Positions 33,347 to 43,172 of a stretch of DNA of 64,000 nucleotides are shown piece after piece. How positions within the stretch are numbered: position 1 is the first letter of the stretch; each line of letters opens with the position of its first letter. The DNA comes from Sphingobium sp. Its GTDB lineage: Bacteria > Pseudomonadota > Alphaproteobacteria > Sphingomonadales > Sphingomonadaceae. The position numbers and the translations under genes were made by a program. The notes beneath the pieces were generated by a model. The model was not told the origin of the DNA and ran no database searches. It worked only from the letters and a program-made list of their open reading frames with translations. Location of the stretch: positions 1-64,000 of the forward strand of contig JALCRK010000008.1 of NCBI GenBank assembly GCA_022652485.1, read 5' to 3'.

Positions 33347-33464
33347 GTCCGTAACACAAGCGAGTCTGCCAAGCAGCCCGCCGGAGCCGGGCCTATGGCC
33401 TCGTTGGCGCGGAATTGTCAAGCGAGGCTTGAGTCGTTGCCGCGTTTTTGGTTAACGCCCCTAT

Positions 33465-33602
33465 ATGGCGGAAACGGAAACAGATCGTAAAAAAAGGCTG
33501 GCCGAGCAGCTGCGTGCCAATCTGCGACGCAGAAAGGCGCAGGGCCGCGAGATGGAGCAACAGCAAGGCCCGGCAGGGAAAATCGACCGCGACGGCGAAT
33601 AG
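33465..33602 (+). CDS. 45-residue basic conserved-type small protein
   Basis: An ATG at 33465 opens a 45-codon frame ending TAG. The product is very charged: MAETETDRKKRLAEQLRANL followed by RRRKAQGRE and a Gln/Gly-rich acidic end. The DRKKRLAEQLRANLRRRKAQ core looks like the short Arg/Lys-rich helical proteins often annotated as hypothetical in sphingomonads (from memory). The frame uses GC-ending codons like its neighbours. It sits between the tRNA and the hydroxylase gene. The function is unknown. Confidence 0.6.
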   Translation: MAETETDRKKRLAEQLRANLRRRKAQGREMEQQQGPAGKIDRDGE

Positions 33603-33617
33603 CCACTGAAACTTGGC

Positions 33618-35852
33618 TTAGGCAGGCGGCACAAGCGGCAGCACACGATGCCGCCGCCCGGTCAGCGAGAACAGCGCCCCGGCCAGGGCGGGAGCCACGA
33701 CGGGCACCCCGATCTGCCCCGAACCCGCAGGATCCGCCGAACTTGGGATCAGCTCCACCGTCACGTCGCCCATATCCGCGAGCAACGGCAGGCCGAGCCG
33801 CCCCATCACCGCACGCTCCGGCATTCCCGCACGGTAATGCGCGGCGCAGCCGGTGGCGGCGGCAAAGCCGAACACGAGTCCACCCTCGACCTGCTGCCGC
33901 GCGATATCGGGATGGGGCTGCGCGCCGAGATCCGCAACGGCGGTGATTCGTTTCGCGCGCGGGCGCCCGCTGCGCATATCCGCCTCCACCAGCACGGCGA
34001 TGAAACCGCCGTCCATCGCATGAATAGCGAGACCCTGCCCGCTTCCCATCGCCCCGCCCTGCCAGCCGCCAAGCGCGCCCACCGTGGTGAGGCAGCGTGC
34101 GAGCCGCGTCTGGCCAGTGAGATGCTGGAGGCGGAAGGACATCGGCTCGATCCCAGCGCGTTGCGCCAGTTCGTCCATGAAGCATTCGGTGAAGAAGCAC
34201 GTCAGACTATCCGCATTGCTCCGCCAGCGCCCGGCGGGAAGGCCAATGTCCGCCGGATAATGATCGACCGTCATGTGCGGGATCGCGTAAAGCGGCGGCA
34301 GGCCGGAGACGGCGGCGACATCGGCGGTTTCAGAATGTTTGTGCGCGGCCTCAGCGGCGGAGATGCCCTCCGAGATCCGGTCCCAGACCTCCCGGTTGGC
34401 GGACGGAGTCGCAATCTTGGCGGCAAGCGAATCGATCCTGCCACCAGCGGCCAGCTTCGCCCACAGCCGCGCCCGCGCCGGGGGGCGGGGACGATCGGAC
34501 AGCACATCCTCAAGCCGCGAATATTGCAACTGCACCGGCCTGCCGATTTCCCGCGCGATCAGAGCCGCCTGTACCGCCGCGTCATGATCGAAGCGCCGCC
34601 CGAACGACCCGCCCGCGCCGAGCGGATAGAGGGACACATCCGCCTCGCCTACCCCCAGCGCCCTCGCGATCGCGCGGCGGCAGAAGGCGGGCGCCTGGCT
34701 CGCCACCCAGATTTCGACCCTGGAGTCAGCAACGCGGGCGGTGGCGCACGGCGGCTCCAGCCCCAGATGGAGCGCGGGCGCAACCTCGAAATCGGCGCGA
34801 ACGAGATGCGCGCCCGCAAAGCTCGCCGCGACATCGCCCTGTTCGAAAAAACGGCGGCCGTGCTCGCCATCGAACGCGGCATCGAGCTTGCGGGCGATCA
34901 GCGCGTCGGACACGCGCGGCTCCCGCACATCGAACACGGGATCGAGGAGATCGAGCGCCTTATTCGCCGCCCACCAGCTGCTCGCGACGGCGGCGATCCA
35001 GCCCTCCTGCTTGACGACGCGGAGAAAGCCGCCCACCTTCCGTGCCGCGGCTTCCTTCGCCAAGACCAGCCGGATGGCCCCGACCGGCCCTTGCCGGATC
35101 GAGGCATAAACCATGCCGGGCAGGCGGATGTCCGCCGCGAAATTATATGAGCCATCGACCTTTGACGGAAGATCGAGCCGGGGGACATCCTCGCCCAGCA
35201 AGCGCCCGTCACCCTCGTCATCGGTGCGCATCGGCAAGACATCCGGCAGGGCGAATCCAGCCGCCTCCGTCGCCAGTTCGCCGATCCGAAGGCTGCGCTG
35301 GCCATCGCTCACCACGCCCTTGGAGATGGTGCAGCTCTCCCACTCCGTGCCCCAGCGCGCCGCCGCCGCCTTGCACAGCAGCACCCGCGCCGCCGCACCG
35401 GCCTCGCGATAGGCCTGGCCGAACATCCGCAAAGATGTCGCGCCGCCCGTCAGCATCATCGCGTTGCGCGTGGCGAACTGCCGTATTGCCCAGTCGCCCG
35501 CGCCGCCCGCGATCCGCGCCCAGTCCGGCTCCATAAATGTCTTTGCGAGCAACGTGTTGGCATAGAGCGGGCTCACCGGCGCGCCCTGCACCGCAACCAT
35601 GCGCCAGTCAGCACCCAGCTCATCGGCGAGGATCTGCGGCAGGACGGTGGAAACCCCCTGCCCCATCTCCAGTTGCGGCATGACGACGATGATTTGCCCG
35701 GCGCTGTCGATCTTGAGAAAGGCGTTGATGAGCGTTTCCGTGTCGGACACCGCCACATTAGGCGCATAATCGCGCGGCCACACACCCCAAGCAAGGAGCA
35801 GGCCCGCCGTCGCGCCGCCGCCAACGAGCAGCGAGCGCCTGTCCAGCCTCAT
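33618..35852 (-). CDS. molybdenum hydroxylase large subunit (IorB-like), orphan, catalytic Glu replaced
   Basis: This 744-residue protein starts with a twin-arginine signal (LDRRSLLVGGGATAG), so it is probably exported folded with its molybdenum cofactor. The body matches the IorB branch of xanthine-oxidase-type large subunits: the MPQLEMGQGVST motif, the GGSFGRRFDHD segment and the C-terminal cofactor region. Near the end, the usual GxGE motif reads GSGQIGVPVVAPALAGALF, so the Glu that acts as base in this superfamily is Gln713 here (codon CAG, 33714-33716). No [2Fe-2S] small subunit gene is adjacent. The ATG at 35852 fits the Tat signal best. Confidence 0.85.
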   Translation of the reverse strand: MRLDRRSLLVGGGATAGLLLAWGVWPRDYAPNVAVSDTETLINAFLKIDSAGQIIVVMPQLEMGQGVSTVLPQILADELGADWRMVAVQGAPVSPLYANTLLAKTFMEPDWARIAGGAGDWAIRQFATRNAMMLTGGATSLRMFGQAYREAGAAARVLLCKAAAARWGTEWESCTISKGVVSDGQRSLRIGELATEAAGFALPDVLPMRTDDEGDGRLLGEDVPRLDLPSKVDGSYNFAADIRLPGMVYASIRQGPVGAIRLVLAKEAAARKVGGFLRVVKQEGWIAAVASSWWAANKALDLLDPVFDVREPRVSDALIARKLDAAFDGEHGRRFFEQGDVAASFAGAHLVRADFEVAPALHLGLEPPCATARVADSRVEIWVASQAPAFCRRAIARALGVGEADVSLYPLGAGGSFGRRFDHDAAVQAALIAREIGRPVQLQYSRLEDVLSDRPRPPARARLWAKLAAGGRIDSLAAKIATPSANREVWDRISEGISAAEAAHKHSETADVAAVSGLPPLYAIPHMTVDHYPADIGLPAGRWRSNADSLTCFFTECFMDELAQRAGIEPMSFRLQHLTGQTRLARCLTTVGALGGWQGGAMGSGQGLAIHAMDGGFIAVLVEADMRSGRPRAKRITAVADLGAQPHPDIARQQVEGGLVFGFAAATGCAAHYRAGMPERAVMGRLGLPLLADMGDVTVELIPSSADPAGSGQIGVPVVAPALAGALFSLTGRRHRVLPLVPPA

Positions 35853-35939
35853 GGCTTTGCCTGCCGTCCTGTCACTCGCGCGCCGCATCGTGCTGGTTTG
35901 ATACGCAGCCGGGCCGAAAAGGCAAAGCCGGAAATGCGC

Positions 35940-36368
35940 TCAACGGACCGGCGGAATGCCGAGGCGGGGGATTTCGATTGCCGGGCAGTGATCCATCACC
36001 ACCCTGAGGCCCGCCGCCTCCGCGCGCGCCGCAGCCGCCGCGTTGACGACACCGAGCTGCATCCACACCGCCCTCACGCCCGCCGCGATCGCCTCATCCA
36101 CGGTTTCCCCGGCCGCCTCGCTATTGCGGAAGATATCGACCATGTCGATCGGCTCCGCGATGTCCGCGAGGGTAGCCGCAACCGTCTGGCCGTGGATTTG
36201 TTGTCCCGCAAGCCCGGGATTGACCGGAATGACGCGGTAGCCGTGCCCCAGCAGTGTATGCATCACCCGGTAGCTTGGCCTGTCGGGCTTGGGCGATGCA
36301 CCGACCAGCGCAATCGTGCGGACGGAGTTGAGCAGATCGGCGATATCAGTGTCCGCAGTCAATGGCAT
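35940..36368 (-). CDS. CoA-binding-domain protein (YccU type)
   Basis: This 142-residue single Rossmann domain of the CoA_binding_2 family has [19 protein letters not shown] near residue 18, a nucleotide loop, then [15 protein letters not shown] and [13 protein letters not shown] at the end. These stand-alone domains bind CoA or a similar nucleotide; their physiological role is not settled. Flanked by the orphan hydroxylase gene (87 bases) and divergent from the DUF465 gene. Confidence 0.88.
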   Translation of the reverse strand: MPLTADTDIADLLNSVRTIALVGASPKPDRPSYRVMHTLLGHGYRVIPVNPGLAGQQIHGQTVAATLADIAEPIDMVDIFRNSEAAGETVDEAIAAGVRAVWMQLGVVNAAAAARAEAAGLRVVMDHCPAIEIPRLGIPPVR

Positions 36369-36505
36369 GGCGTCTCATTCCTTAGACCCGCACACATTTG
36401 TTACGGGCTGATCGTCGCTTCGATGACATGGATCAATTCGCGTCGTCCAGTCCTGTTCCATGATTTTCACTTGGCCGGTCATGGCCAGGAAGCAGGAGAC
36501 GGACA

Positions 36506-36760
36506 TTGAGTGAAGCGGGACATGATCTACACAGCGTTTTTCCCGACGCCGCCGAGGCGCTGCACGGGCTTAAGACCGGCAATGCGCACTTTCGCTCCCT
36601 CGCGGAGCAGTATCACGATCTGACGCGGGAGATCGTGCGGATCGAGGAAGGCGTCGACGCGGCGGGAGACGCGCGGCTGGAAGACATGAAGAAACGCCGC
36701 CTCGGCCTTCTGGACGAAATCGCGGAGCTGATCGCGGTGGAGCGGCGCGCCTCGGCCTGA
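36506..36760 (+). CDS. DUF465/YdcH-family small protein
   Basis: This 84-residue coiled-coil-like protein has HFRSLAEQYHDLTREIVRIE and DMKKRRLGLLDEIAELI, characteristic of the YdcH/DUF465 family. The only start that fits is TTG at 36506, with AGGAGA 8 bases upstream; an ATG at 36481 meets a stop after ten codons in its own frame. The function of the family is unknown. It is convergent with mrp, ending 7 bases from it. Confidence 0.8.
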   Translation: MSEAGHDLHSVFPDAAEALHGLKTGNAHFRSLAEQYHDLTREIVRIEEGVDAAGDARLEDMKKRRLGLLDEIAELIAVERRASA

Positions 36761-36767
36761 CTGCCGG

Positions 36768-37748
36768 TCAGCCCGGACGCGCGGCCAGCCAGTCCCGCAC
36801 TTTCGCGGCGAGGCTGAGGAAGGGTTCCGCCTCTGCGCCTTCCCCGGAAGCGGGCGGCTGGCCCGCATCGGACGCGGTGCGGATACCGATCGAGAGCGGT
36901 ATCCGTCCGAGGAAGGGCATATTCATGTGCCTTGCCGCCGCCTCCGCGCCGCCCGAACCGAAGGGATCGGACATTTCGCCGCAATGCGGGCAGACATAGC
37001 CCGCCATATTCTCAACCAAGCCGATCATCGGCACGCCGACCTGCTCGAACAGGTTGACTGCACGGGTTGCGTCAATGAGGGCAAGATCCTGGGGCGTCGA
37101 GACGATGACAACGCCTGCGGGCCGGTGCTTCTGCACCATCGAGAGCTGGATATCCCCGGTGCCGGGGGGCATATCGACCACCAGCACGTCGACCCCGTCC
37201 CAGCGTGCGTCGACGAGTTGCGATAGCGCGTTGCCCGCCATCGGCCCGCGCCACGCGATCGCCTTGCCGGGTTCGACCAGATGCCCCATCGACAGCATCG
37301 GAACCCCGCCCGCGCCGCGAATCGGGATCATCTTGCTGTCCTCCGCCAGAGGCTTTTGCCCCTCGCTCGCCAGCAGGCGCGGCTGGGATGGGCCATAAAT
37401 GTCGGCATCGACCAGCCCGACCTTCACGCCCAGGCGCGAGAGCGCAACGGCAAGATTGGCGGAGACCGTCGACTTGCCGACCCCGCCCTTGCCCGAGGCG
37501 ACAGCAATGATCGTGAGGCTGCGCTTTTCGGCTGTCTCCAGGATCCGTACATCCGCCACGGCGGCATCCTCACGCGCGCGCTTCCCGATCGCCGCGACCA
37601 TCGCCTTGCGCTCCTCGACTGCAAGGCCGCCAACATCGAGCACGAGGCTGAACACGCCGTCGCGCAGGCGCAGCGCGCTGGCGCGCCCCTGGCTGAGAGT
37701 GGTAATGGCGGCGGAAAGGGCGTCGATTTCGATCATGCGGCGCGCCAT
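36768..37748 (-). CDS. apbC: Mrp/NBP35-family iron-sulfur cluster carrier ATPase
   Basis: This roughly 326-residue P-loop protein has the deviant Walker A SGKGGVGKST (about 85-95), the GLVDADIYGPSQPRL switch region and DVLVVDMPPGTGD, all Mrp/ApbC hallmarks. The cluster-binding CxxC is in GYVCPHCGE. It would hand Fe-S clusters to apoproteins. The N-terminal MIP18-like part is short. Starts at 37748 (ATG), 37736 (ATG) and 37772 (GTG) cannot be told apart. The gene is divergent from hflK, an arrangement seen in related genomes. Confidence 0.92.
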   Translation of the reverse strand: MARRMIEIDALSAAITTLSQGRASALRLRDGVFSLVLDVGGLAVEERKAMVAAIGKRAREDAAVADVRILETAEKRSLTIIAVASGKGGVGKSTVSANLAVALSRLGVKVGLVDADIYGPSQPRLLASEGQKPLAEDSKMIPIRGAGGVPMLSMGHLVEPGKAIAWRGPMAGNALSQLVDARWDGVDVLVVDMPPGTGDIQLSMVQKHRPAGVVIVSTPQDLALIDATRAVNLFEQVGVPMIGLVENMAGYVCPHCGEMSDPFGSGGAEAAARHMNMPFLGRIPLSIGIRTASDAGQPPASGEGAEAEPFLSLAAKVRDWLAARPG

Positions 37749-37808
37749 ATGCGATAATCTTGGCAAAGGCACTGTTTTTCCGCCGCGCGGCTACCTATAG
37801 AAGATGCC

Positions 37809-38987
37809 ATGCAGCAGAACAAAACGCCGTTTCTTCACCGACTCCGCTCCCTCGTGCCTTTTCCGGGGTTCGCCATGGCCGGCCCCTGGGGCGGCAAGGG
37901 CAGCGACGACGAGCAGGCGAATGGGGGCGAGACGCCCGAGGGCAAGGGTTCGGGCGGCGGTCCACGCAATCCCTGGACCCATCCGCCCCGCAGCGGCTCG
38001 GGCGGCGGCGAAAGCGGCGGCGCACGGCAGTCCCTGATAGAGGACATCCTGCGCCGCAGCCGCGAGAGCTTCGGCGGCGGAGGCGGCGGCGCGTCAGGGG
38101 GCGGATTCGGCGGAGATGGCGAGGCGCGCGCGCTCTGGCCGATCGCGCTCGGCATCATTGTGATTCTCTGGGTTGCGATGACCAGCTTTCACCGCATCGG
38201 CCCGCAGGAGCGCGGCGTTGTGATGATGCTGGGCAGCTACAGCCGCACCATCACCCCCGGCATCGGCCTCACCCTGCCCGCGCCGCTGGAGACGGTCGAG
38301 GTCGTCGATGTCGAGGAAATCCGTACCGTCGATATCGGCTCGGCCAGTGGTGAGGAGGAGAATCTGGTACTGACCGGCGACCAGAACATCATCGATCTCG
38401 CTTATTCGGTGCGCTGGAATATCCGCAACGCCGAGCTTTATGAATTCGAGCTCAAGGACCCCGACGGCACCGTGCAGGAAGTGGCCGAGACCGCCATGCG
38501 CGCCGTGCTCGCCACGGTGTCGCTGAACGAGGCACTGGGCGCCGGGCGCACCGGCATCGAGCAGCAGGTCGCCCAGAAGATGCAGGAGATTCTCGACAAT
38601 TACCGCTCCGGCATCCGCATCCAGGGCATCGCGATCAAGCAGGCCGACCCGCCCAAGGAGGTCAACGACGCGTTCAAGGAGGTGTCCGCCGCCAAACAGG
38701 ATGCCGACACCTACATCAACCAGGCCACCGCCTATGCGCAACAGCTCAAGGCGCGGGCGAGCGGCGAAGCGGCCGCGTTCGACAAGGTCTATGTGCAGTA
38801 CAAGCTCTCGCCCGAGGTGACGCGGCGGCGCATGTATTATGAAACGATGGAGGCAGTGCTTGCCGATACGGACAAGACCGTCGTCGAATCGAACAACGTG
38901 ATGCCCTATCTCCCGCTGCCTGAAATGAAACGGAAGCCACGGGCCGCGGAGAGTGGCGCTGGCGCCACTGTCGAGGGAGGCCGATAA
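37809..38987 (+). CDS. hflK: HflK, SPFH-family regulator of FtsH protease
   Basis: This 392-residue inner-membrane protein has a long Gly/Ser-rich disordered N-terminus (about 25-105), one membrane segment (about 112-132, LWPIALGIIVILWVAM) and a band-7/SPFH domain facing the periplasm (ERGVVMMLGSYSRTITPGI), ending in helical coiled coil. With HflC it surrounds and restrains the FtsH protease. A start at codon 23 (MAGPWGGKG) is also possible. Its stop overlaps the hflC start (TAATG). Confidence 0.93.
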   Translation: MQQNKTPFLHRLRSLVPFPGFAMAGPWGGKGSDDEQANGGETPEGKGSGGGPRNPWTHPPRSGSGGGESGGARQSLIEDILRRSRESFGGGGGGASGGGFGGDGEARALWPIALGIIVILWVAMTSFHRIGPQERGVVMMLGSYSRTITPGIGLTLPAPLETVEVVDVEEIRTVDIGSASGEEENLVLTGDQNIIDLAYSVRWNIRNAELYEFELKDPDGTVQEVAETAMRAVLATVSLNEALGAGRTGIEQQVAQKMQEILDNYRSGIRIQGIAIKQADPPKEVNDAFKEVSAAKQDADTYINQATAYAQQLKARASGEAAAFDKVYVQYKLSPEVTRRRMYYETMEAVLADTDKTVVESNNVMPYLPLPEMKRKPRAAESGAGATVEGGR

Positions 38988-39832
38988 TGGAACGCGTCCT
39001 CCGCAACCCGATCCTCGCCGCGCTGATCGCGCTCGGCTTCCTCATCCTGCTCGCCAGCACGGTCTCGATCGTGCCGGAAACGCAGCAGGCGGTGGTCGTT
39101 CGCTTCGGCCAGCCGGTGCGCATCATCAACAGCTATGATCCCAGAGAGCGCTTCGGACAAACGGGGGCGGGCCTTGCCGTGCGCGTTCCCTTTGCCGAGC
39201 AGGTCGTGTGGATCGACAAGCGCATCCAGTCCGTCGAAATGGAGCGGCAGCAGGTGCTCTCGACCGATCAGCTCCGGCTGCAGGTGGATGCCTATGCGCG
39301 TTATCGCATCACCAACCCTCTGCGCATGTACGTCTCCGCCGGGAGCGAGGAGCGCGTACAGGAGGCGCTGCGCCCCATTCTCGGTTCGGCGCTGCGTAAC
39401 GAGCTGGGCAAGCGCCCGTTCGCGGCGCTGCTCTCGCCAGAGCGCGGCTGGGTGATGCATAATATCGAGACAGGCCTCAACCGCGTTGCGCGGCAATATG
39501 GCGCCGAGGTGATCGACGTGCGGATCAAGCGGGCAGACCTACCCGATGGCACACCGTTGCAAAGCGCGTTCCAGCGGATGCGCACCGCACGCCAGCAGGA
39601 GGCGCTGACCATCCGCGCGCAGGGCGAGCGGCAAGCGCAGATCATCCGCGCCGATGCCGATGCCGCCGCCGCCGAGGTCTATGCCGCGAGCTTTGGCAAG
39701 GATCCGAAGTTCTACGACTTCTATCGCGCCATGCAGGCCTATCGCCGCACCTTCAACCCGCAGAACGAGGGCCAGACCACCGTGATCCTGTCCCCGGAAA
39801 ATGATTTCCTGCGGGAGTTTCGCGGACGTTAG
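38987..39832 (+). CDS. hflC: HflC, SPFH-family partner of HflK
   Basis: This 281-residue protein has an N-terminal membrane anchor (about 8-26, ILAALIALGFLILLASTVSI), then the SPFH domain (ETQQAVVVRFGQPVRI ... GLAVRVPFAEQVVWIDKRI) and an Ala-rich helix with GERQAQIIRADADAAAAEVYA typical of HflC. It shares one base with the hflK stop, so the two are made together. DegP follows, giving a membrane/periplasm protein-quality cluster. Confidence 0.95.
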   Translation: MERVLRNPILAALIALGFLILLASTVSIVPETQQAVVVRFGQPVRIINSYDPRERFGQTGAGLAVRVPFAEQVVWIDKRIQSVEMERQQVLSTDQLRLQVDAYARYRITNPLRMYVSAGSEERVQEALRPILGSALRNELGKRPFAALLSPERGWVMHNIETGLNRVARQYGAEVIDVRIKRADLPDGTPLQSAFQRMRTARQQEALTIRAQGERQAQIIRADADAAAAEVYAASFGKDPKFYDFYRAMQAYRRTFNPQNEGQTTVILSPENDFLREFRGR

Positions 39833-39938
39833 GCGAAACCGCCCTCATTCAATTGAGGTTCAGGCAGAAAGAGCCATTCAAGTGCCGTATTCCGCACGGG
39901 ATCGGCGTGCACATTGAGGACAGAGAGGAAGTTCACAC

Positions 39939-41429
39939 GTGCGTTATGTCTATGGATTAACCGCCGCTCTTCTGCTGGGCGGCACCGCCGTCGCGATCAG
40001 CTCGCACGAGCCGCTGGGCGCCCAGACCGCGCAGAACGAGGGCAATATTGCCCCCCGTGGCGCGCCGGGCAGCTTTGCCGACATGGTCGAGCGTCTGCAG
40101 CCCGCCGTGGTCAATATTTCCACCCGGCAGCGCGTCCAGGTGCAGAACCCGTTCGCCGGCACACCCTTTGGCGAGATGTTTGGCGGCGGCACCCCCCAGA
40201 CGCGGCAGGCGCAATCGCTGGGATCGGGCTTTCTGATCTCGGCAGATGGCTATGTCGTTACCAATAATCACGTCGTTTCCCCCGGTGCTGAGGGAGCTAC
40301 GGTCGACAGCATCACCGTGACGCTCAACAACCGCGAGGAATATACCGCGCGGCTGGTGGGGCGCGATGTCGCCACCGACCTCGCGCTACTCAAGATCGAG
40401 GGCAAGAAGCCCTTCCCGTTCGTGAAGTTCGGCGACAGCACCAAGGCGCGGGTCGGCGACTGGGTGGTTGCAATCGGCGAGCCCTATGCGCTGGCCGGTA
40501 CGGTAACGGCCGGCATCATCTCCGCCGTCCATCGCAGCACCGGCGGCCCCTATGACCGCTTCATCCAGACGGACGCCTCGATCAACCAGGGCAACTCCGG
40601 CGGTCCGATGTTCGACATGAACGGCAATGTGATCGGCATCAACAGCCAGATCCTCTCGCCCTCGGGCGGCAATGTGGGCATCGGCTTCGCCATCCCCTCC
40701 GAACAGGCGATCCCGATCATCGAGACGCTGCGCAAGGGCCAGACCGTGAAGCGCGGCTATCTGGGCATCCAGATCAGCCCGCTGGGTGACGACATCGCCG
40801 ACTCGCTCGGCCTCGCCAAGAATCGCGGCGAGTTCGTGCAAGGCGTGGAGCCAGGCGCGGGCGCGGACAAGGCCGGGATCAAGGCGGGCGACGTGATCGT
40901 CAAGGTCAACGGGCAGGAAGTAACCCCCGATCAGACCCTCTCTTACATCGTGGGCGGCCAGCCGGTCGGTGCGCGGGTTTCGATCGATCTCATCCGCCAG
41001 GGCAAGCCCCAGACGGTTACGGCGATCGTAGGCGAGCGTCCGCCAGAGGACAAGCTGCGCCAGTTCGGCCAAGGTGGGGATGACGATTTCTCGCAGCCCA
41101 ACAAACAGGACAATGCGAATGCCGCGCAACAGGCGCTGGGCCTTGCGGTGCTGCCGCTCAATCCCAGCATCGTCCGCCAGCTTGGCATACCGCTCGACAC
41201 GCGCGGAGTCGTGATCTCGGCGGTCGATCAGTCCACCGACGCAGCTGCCAAGGGTCTGCAGCGCGGCGACGTGATCCTCACCGCCAACAATATGGCGACC
41301 ACCACCGAGGCGGAGCTGAATGCCGCCGTCGCCGGAGTGCGCAAGGCGGGCCGCAACGCGGTGCTGCTGCAGCTATTGCGGCGCGGCCAGCCCGTCACGT
41401 TCATCGCCGTCCGCCTGCGGGATCGATAG
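39939..41429 (+). CDS. degP: DegP/DegQ-type periplasmic serine protease (HtrA)
   Basis: This 496-residue protein has a hydrophobic signal segment (about 6-20), a trypsin-like domain with catalytic H111 (TNNHVV), D147 (ATDLALL) and S220 (QGNSGGP), and two PDZ domains (about 250-345 and 385-490). It degrades or refolds damaged envelope proteins. Translation starts at GTG, with GAGAGGAAG upstream. Residues 60-95 hold the flexible LA-loop region. It follows hflKC by 106 bases, so it may have its own promoter. Confidence 0.95.
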   Translation: MRYVYGLTAALLLGGTAVAISSHEPLGAQTAQNEGNIAPRGAPGSFADMVERLQPAVVNISTRQRVQVQNPFAGTPFGEMFGGGTPQTRQAQSLGSGFLISADGYVVTNNHVVSPGAEGATVDSITVTLNNREEYTARLVGRDVATDLALLKIEGKKPFPFVKFGDSTKARVGDWVVAIGEPYALAGTVTAGIISAVHRSTGGPYDRFIQTDASINQGNSGGPMFDMNGNVIGINSQILSPSGGNVGIGFAIPSEQAIPIIETLRKGQTVKRGYLGIQISPLGDDIADSLGLAKNRGEFVQGVEPGAGADKAGIKAGDVIVKVNGQEVTPDQTLSYIVGGQPVGARVSIDLIRQGKPQTVTAIVGERPPEDKLRQFGQGGDDDFSQPNKQDNANAAQQALGLAVLPLNPSIVRQLGIPLDTRGVVISAVDQSTDAAAKGLQRGDVILTANNMATTTEAELNAAVAGVRKAGRNAVLLQLLRRGQPVTFIAVRLRDR

Positions 41430-41522
41430 GGACTAATTTCTCATGGAGCGTTGGCGGTGCTTTTCACCGTCGGCGCGCTGCGTTATGCCAATGCCCGATC
41501 GGTTTCAGGTGGGAGCAGGGCC

Positions 41523-43136
41523 ATGAGTGACGGTATTTTCATCGGCGGGGCGGGGGACCAGCCCCAGATGCTCAACCTCCGGCGCGCCAACCGGCATGGC
41601 CTGATCGCGGGCGCGACCGGCACCGGCAAGACCGTCACTCTTCAAGGCATCGCCGAGAATTTTTCCCGCGTGGGCGTACCCGTGTTTATGGCGGATGTGA
41701 AAGGCGATCTGGCGGGGATCGCCATGCCCGGTTCGCCTACCTTCAAGAATGCGGACAAGCTGGAGGCGCGCGCAAAAGAAATCGGCCTCACCGATTATGC
41801 CTATGCCGACAATCCGGTCATCTACTGGGATCTCTATGGGCAACAGGGTCACCCGATCCGCACCACGGTCTCGGAAATGGGGCCGCTGTTGCTCGCGCGC
41901 CTGATGGATTTGAACGAGACGCAGGAGGGCGTGCTCAACATAGCGTTCCGCTATGCCGACGAGGAAGGGCTGCTGCTGCTCGATCTCGGCGATTTGCAGG
42001 CAATGCTCGCCTACTGCGCGGAAAATGCGGACATGCTGAGCGCGCGCTATGGCAATGTGACCAAGGCCAGCGTCGGAACAATCCAGCGCCAGTTACTGAG
42101 CCTCGACAGCCAGGGCGGCGCGGCCTTCTTCGGCGAACCGGCACTCGACATCAACGATTTCCTCGAAGTCGATGACAAAGGCCGCGGCTATATCAACGTG
42201 CTCGCCGCCGATCGCCTGATGCAGAGCCCCAAGCTCTATTCGACCTTCCTGCTGTGGCTGCTGTCCGAGCTGTTCCAGGTGCTGCCGGAGGTCGGTGATC
42301 CGGAAAAGCCCAAGCTGGTATTCTTCTTCGACGAGGCGCATCTGCTGTTTGACGATGCGCCCAAGGCGCTCACCGACAAGATCGAGCAGGTGGTACGCCT
42401 CATCCGTTCCAAGGGCGTGGGCGTCTATTTCGTGACACAGAACCCGATCGATATCCCGGAGGAGGTGGCAGGCCAGCTCGGCAACCGGGTGCAGCACGCC
42501 CTGCGCGCGTTCACGCCGCGCGACCAGAAGGCGATCAGGGCAGCGGCGGAGACCTTCCGCGTGAACCCGGACCTCGATGTCGAAACGGCGATCACCGAGC
42601 TGAAGGTCGGCGAGGCGCTGGTGTCGCTGTTGCAGGAGGATGGCTCGCCCAGCATCGTGCAGCGCACGCTGATCGCGCCGCCACGCTCGCGTCTCGGCCC
42701 TGTCGACGCCAAGGAGCGTGCGATCATCCAGTCGATCTCGCCGGTCGCGGGGAAATATGACGAAGCGGCGGACCGGGAAAGCGCCGAGGAAATCCTCGCC
42801 GCGCGCGGGCAGGCCGCTGCCGCTGCCGCCGAACAGGCGAAAGCGCAGGCCGAGGCAGACAAGCAGTCCGCCGCCCAAGCCAAGATCGAGGCGAAACAGC
42901 GCGAAGCAGAGCTAAGGGAGCAGGCGCGGCAGCAAGCGCAAGCCGCGCGCGAGGCGGCGAAACCCAGCAATCTGGACCGCGCGATCCAGTCTGCCACCCG
43001 CTCGGTCGGCTCCTCGATCGGGCGACAGGTCGCCAACGAGGTGGGTCGCGCCGTATTCGGCGGCGGGCGCAGATCAAGCGGCGGCGGCCTCGTTGGCGGG
43101 CTGGTGCGCGGAGTGCTGGGCAGCCTGTTCAAATAA
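41523..43136 (+). CDS. HerA-like ATPase of the DUF853 family (YjgR type)
   Basis: This 537-residue P-loop ATPase has Walker [13 protein letters not shown] (about 30), Walker [18 protein letters not shown] (about 260) and the following [27 protein letters not shown] segment that marks the DUF853/YjgR family. The C-terminal 120 residues form an Ala/Gln/Lys-rich coiled coil and a Gly-rich end. Its cellular role is unknown; relatives are hexameric DNA pumps. The ATG at 41523 is chosen, with GGGAG upstream. Confidence 0.88.
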   Translation: MSDGIFIGGAGDQPQMLNLRRANRHGLIAGATGTGKTVTLQGIAENFSRVGVPVFMADVKGDLAGIAMPGSPTFKNADKLEARAKEIGLTDYAYADNPVIYWDLYGQQGHPIRTTVSEMGPLLLARLMDLNETQEGVLNIAFRYADEEGLLLLDLGDLQAMLAYCAENADMLSARYGNVTKASVGTIQRQLLSLDSQGGAAFFGEPALDINDFLEVDDKGRGYINVLAADRLMQSPKLYSTFLLWLLSELFQVLPEVGDPEKPKLVFFFDEAHLLFDDAPKALTDKIEQVVRLIRSKGVGVYFVTQNPIDIPEEVAGQLGNRVQHALRAFTPRDQKAIRAAAETFRVNPDLDVETAITELKVGEALVSLLQEDGSPSIVQRTLIAPPRSRLGPVDAKERAIIQSISPVAGKYDEAADRESAEEILAARGQAAAAAAEQAKAQAEADKQSAAQAKIEAKQREAELREQARQQAQAAREAAKPSNLDRAIQSATRSVGSSIGRQVANEVGRAVFGGGRRSSGGGLVGGLVRGVLGSLFK

Positions 43137-43137
43137 A

Positions 43138-43162
43138 GCGGGGCGCTGCCGCAACGCCCCGC
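43138..43162. terminator. hairpin between convergent genes
   Basis: GCGGGGCG (43138-43145) and CGCCCCGC (43155-43162) form an 8-bp perfect stem around a 9-base loop, in the 36-base gap between the DUF853 ATPase and the TonB gene. No T-run follows on either strand, so terminator function is likely but unproven. Confidence 0.5.
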
Positions 43163-43172
43163 CCTCATCGTA

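Noticed and set aside
33648..35150. A 500-codon plus-strand frame opposite the molybdenum hydroxylase
   Set aside because: It is low-complexity Arg/Pro-rich translation; the minus-strand gene has a Tat signal and cofactor motifs.
37900..38110. Gly/Ser-rich repeats suspected to be a tandem-repeat or silk-like gene
   Set aside because: They are the disordered N-terminus of HflK, which is Gly-rich in many bacteria; no regular DNA repeat unit.
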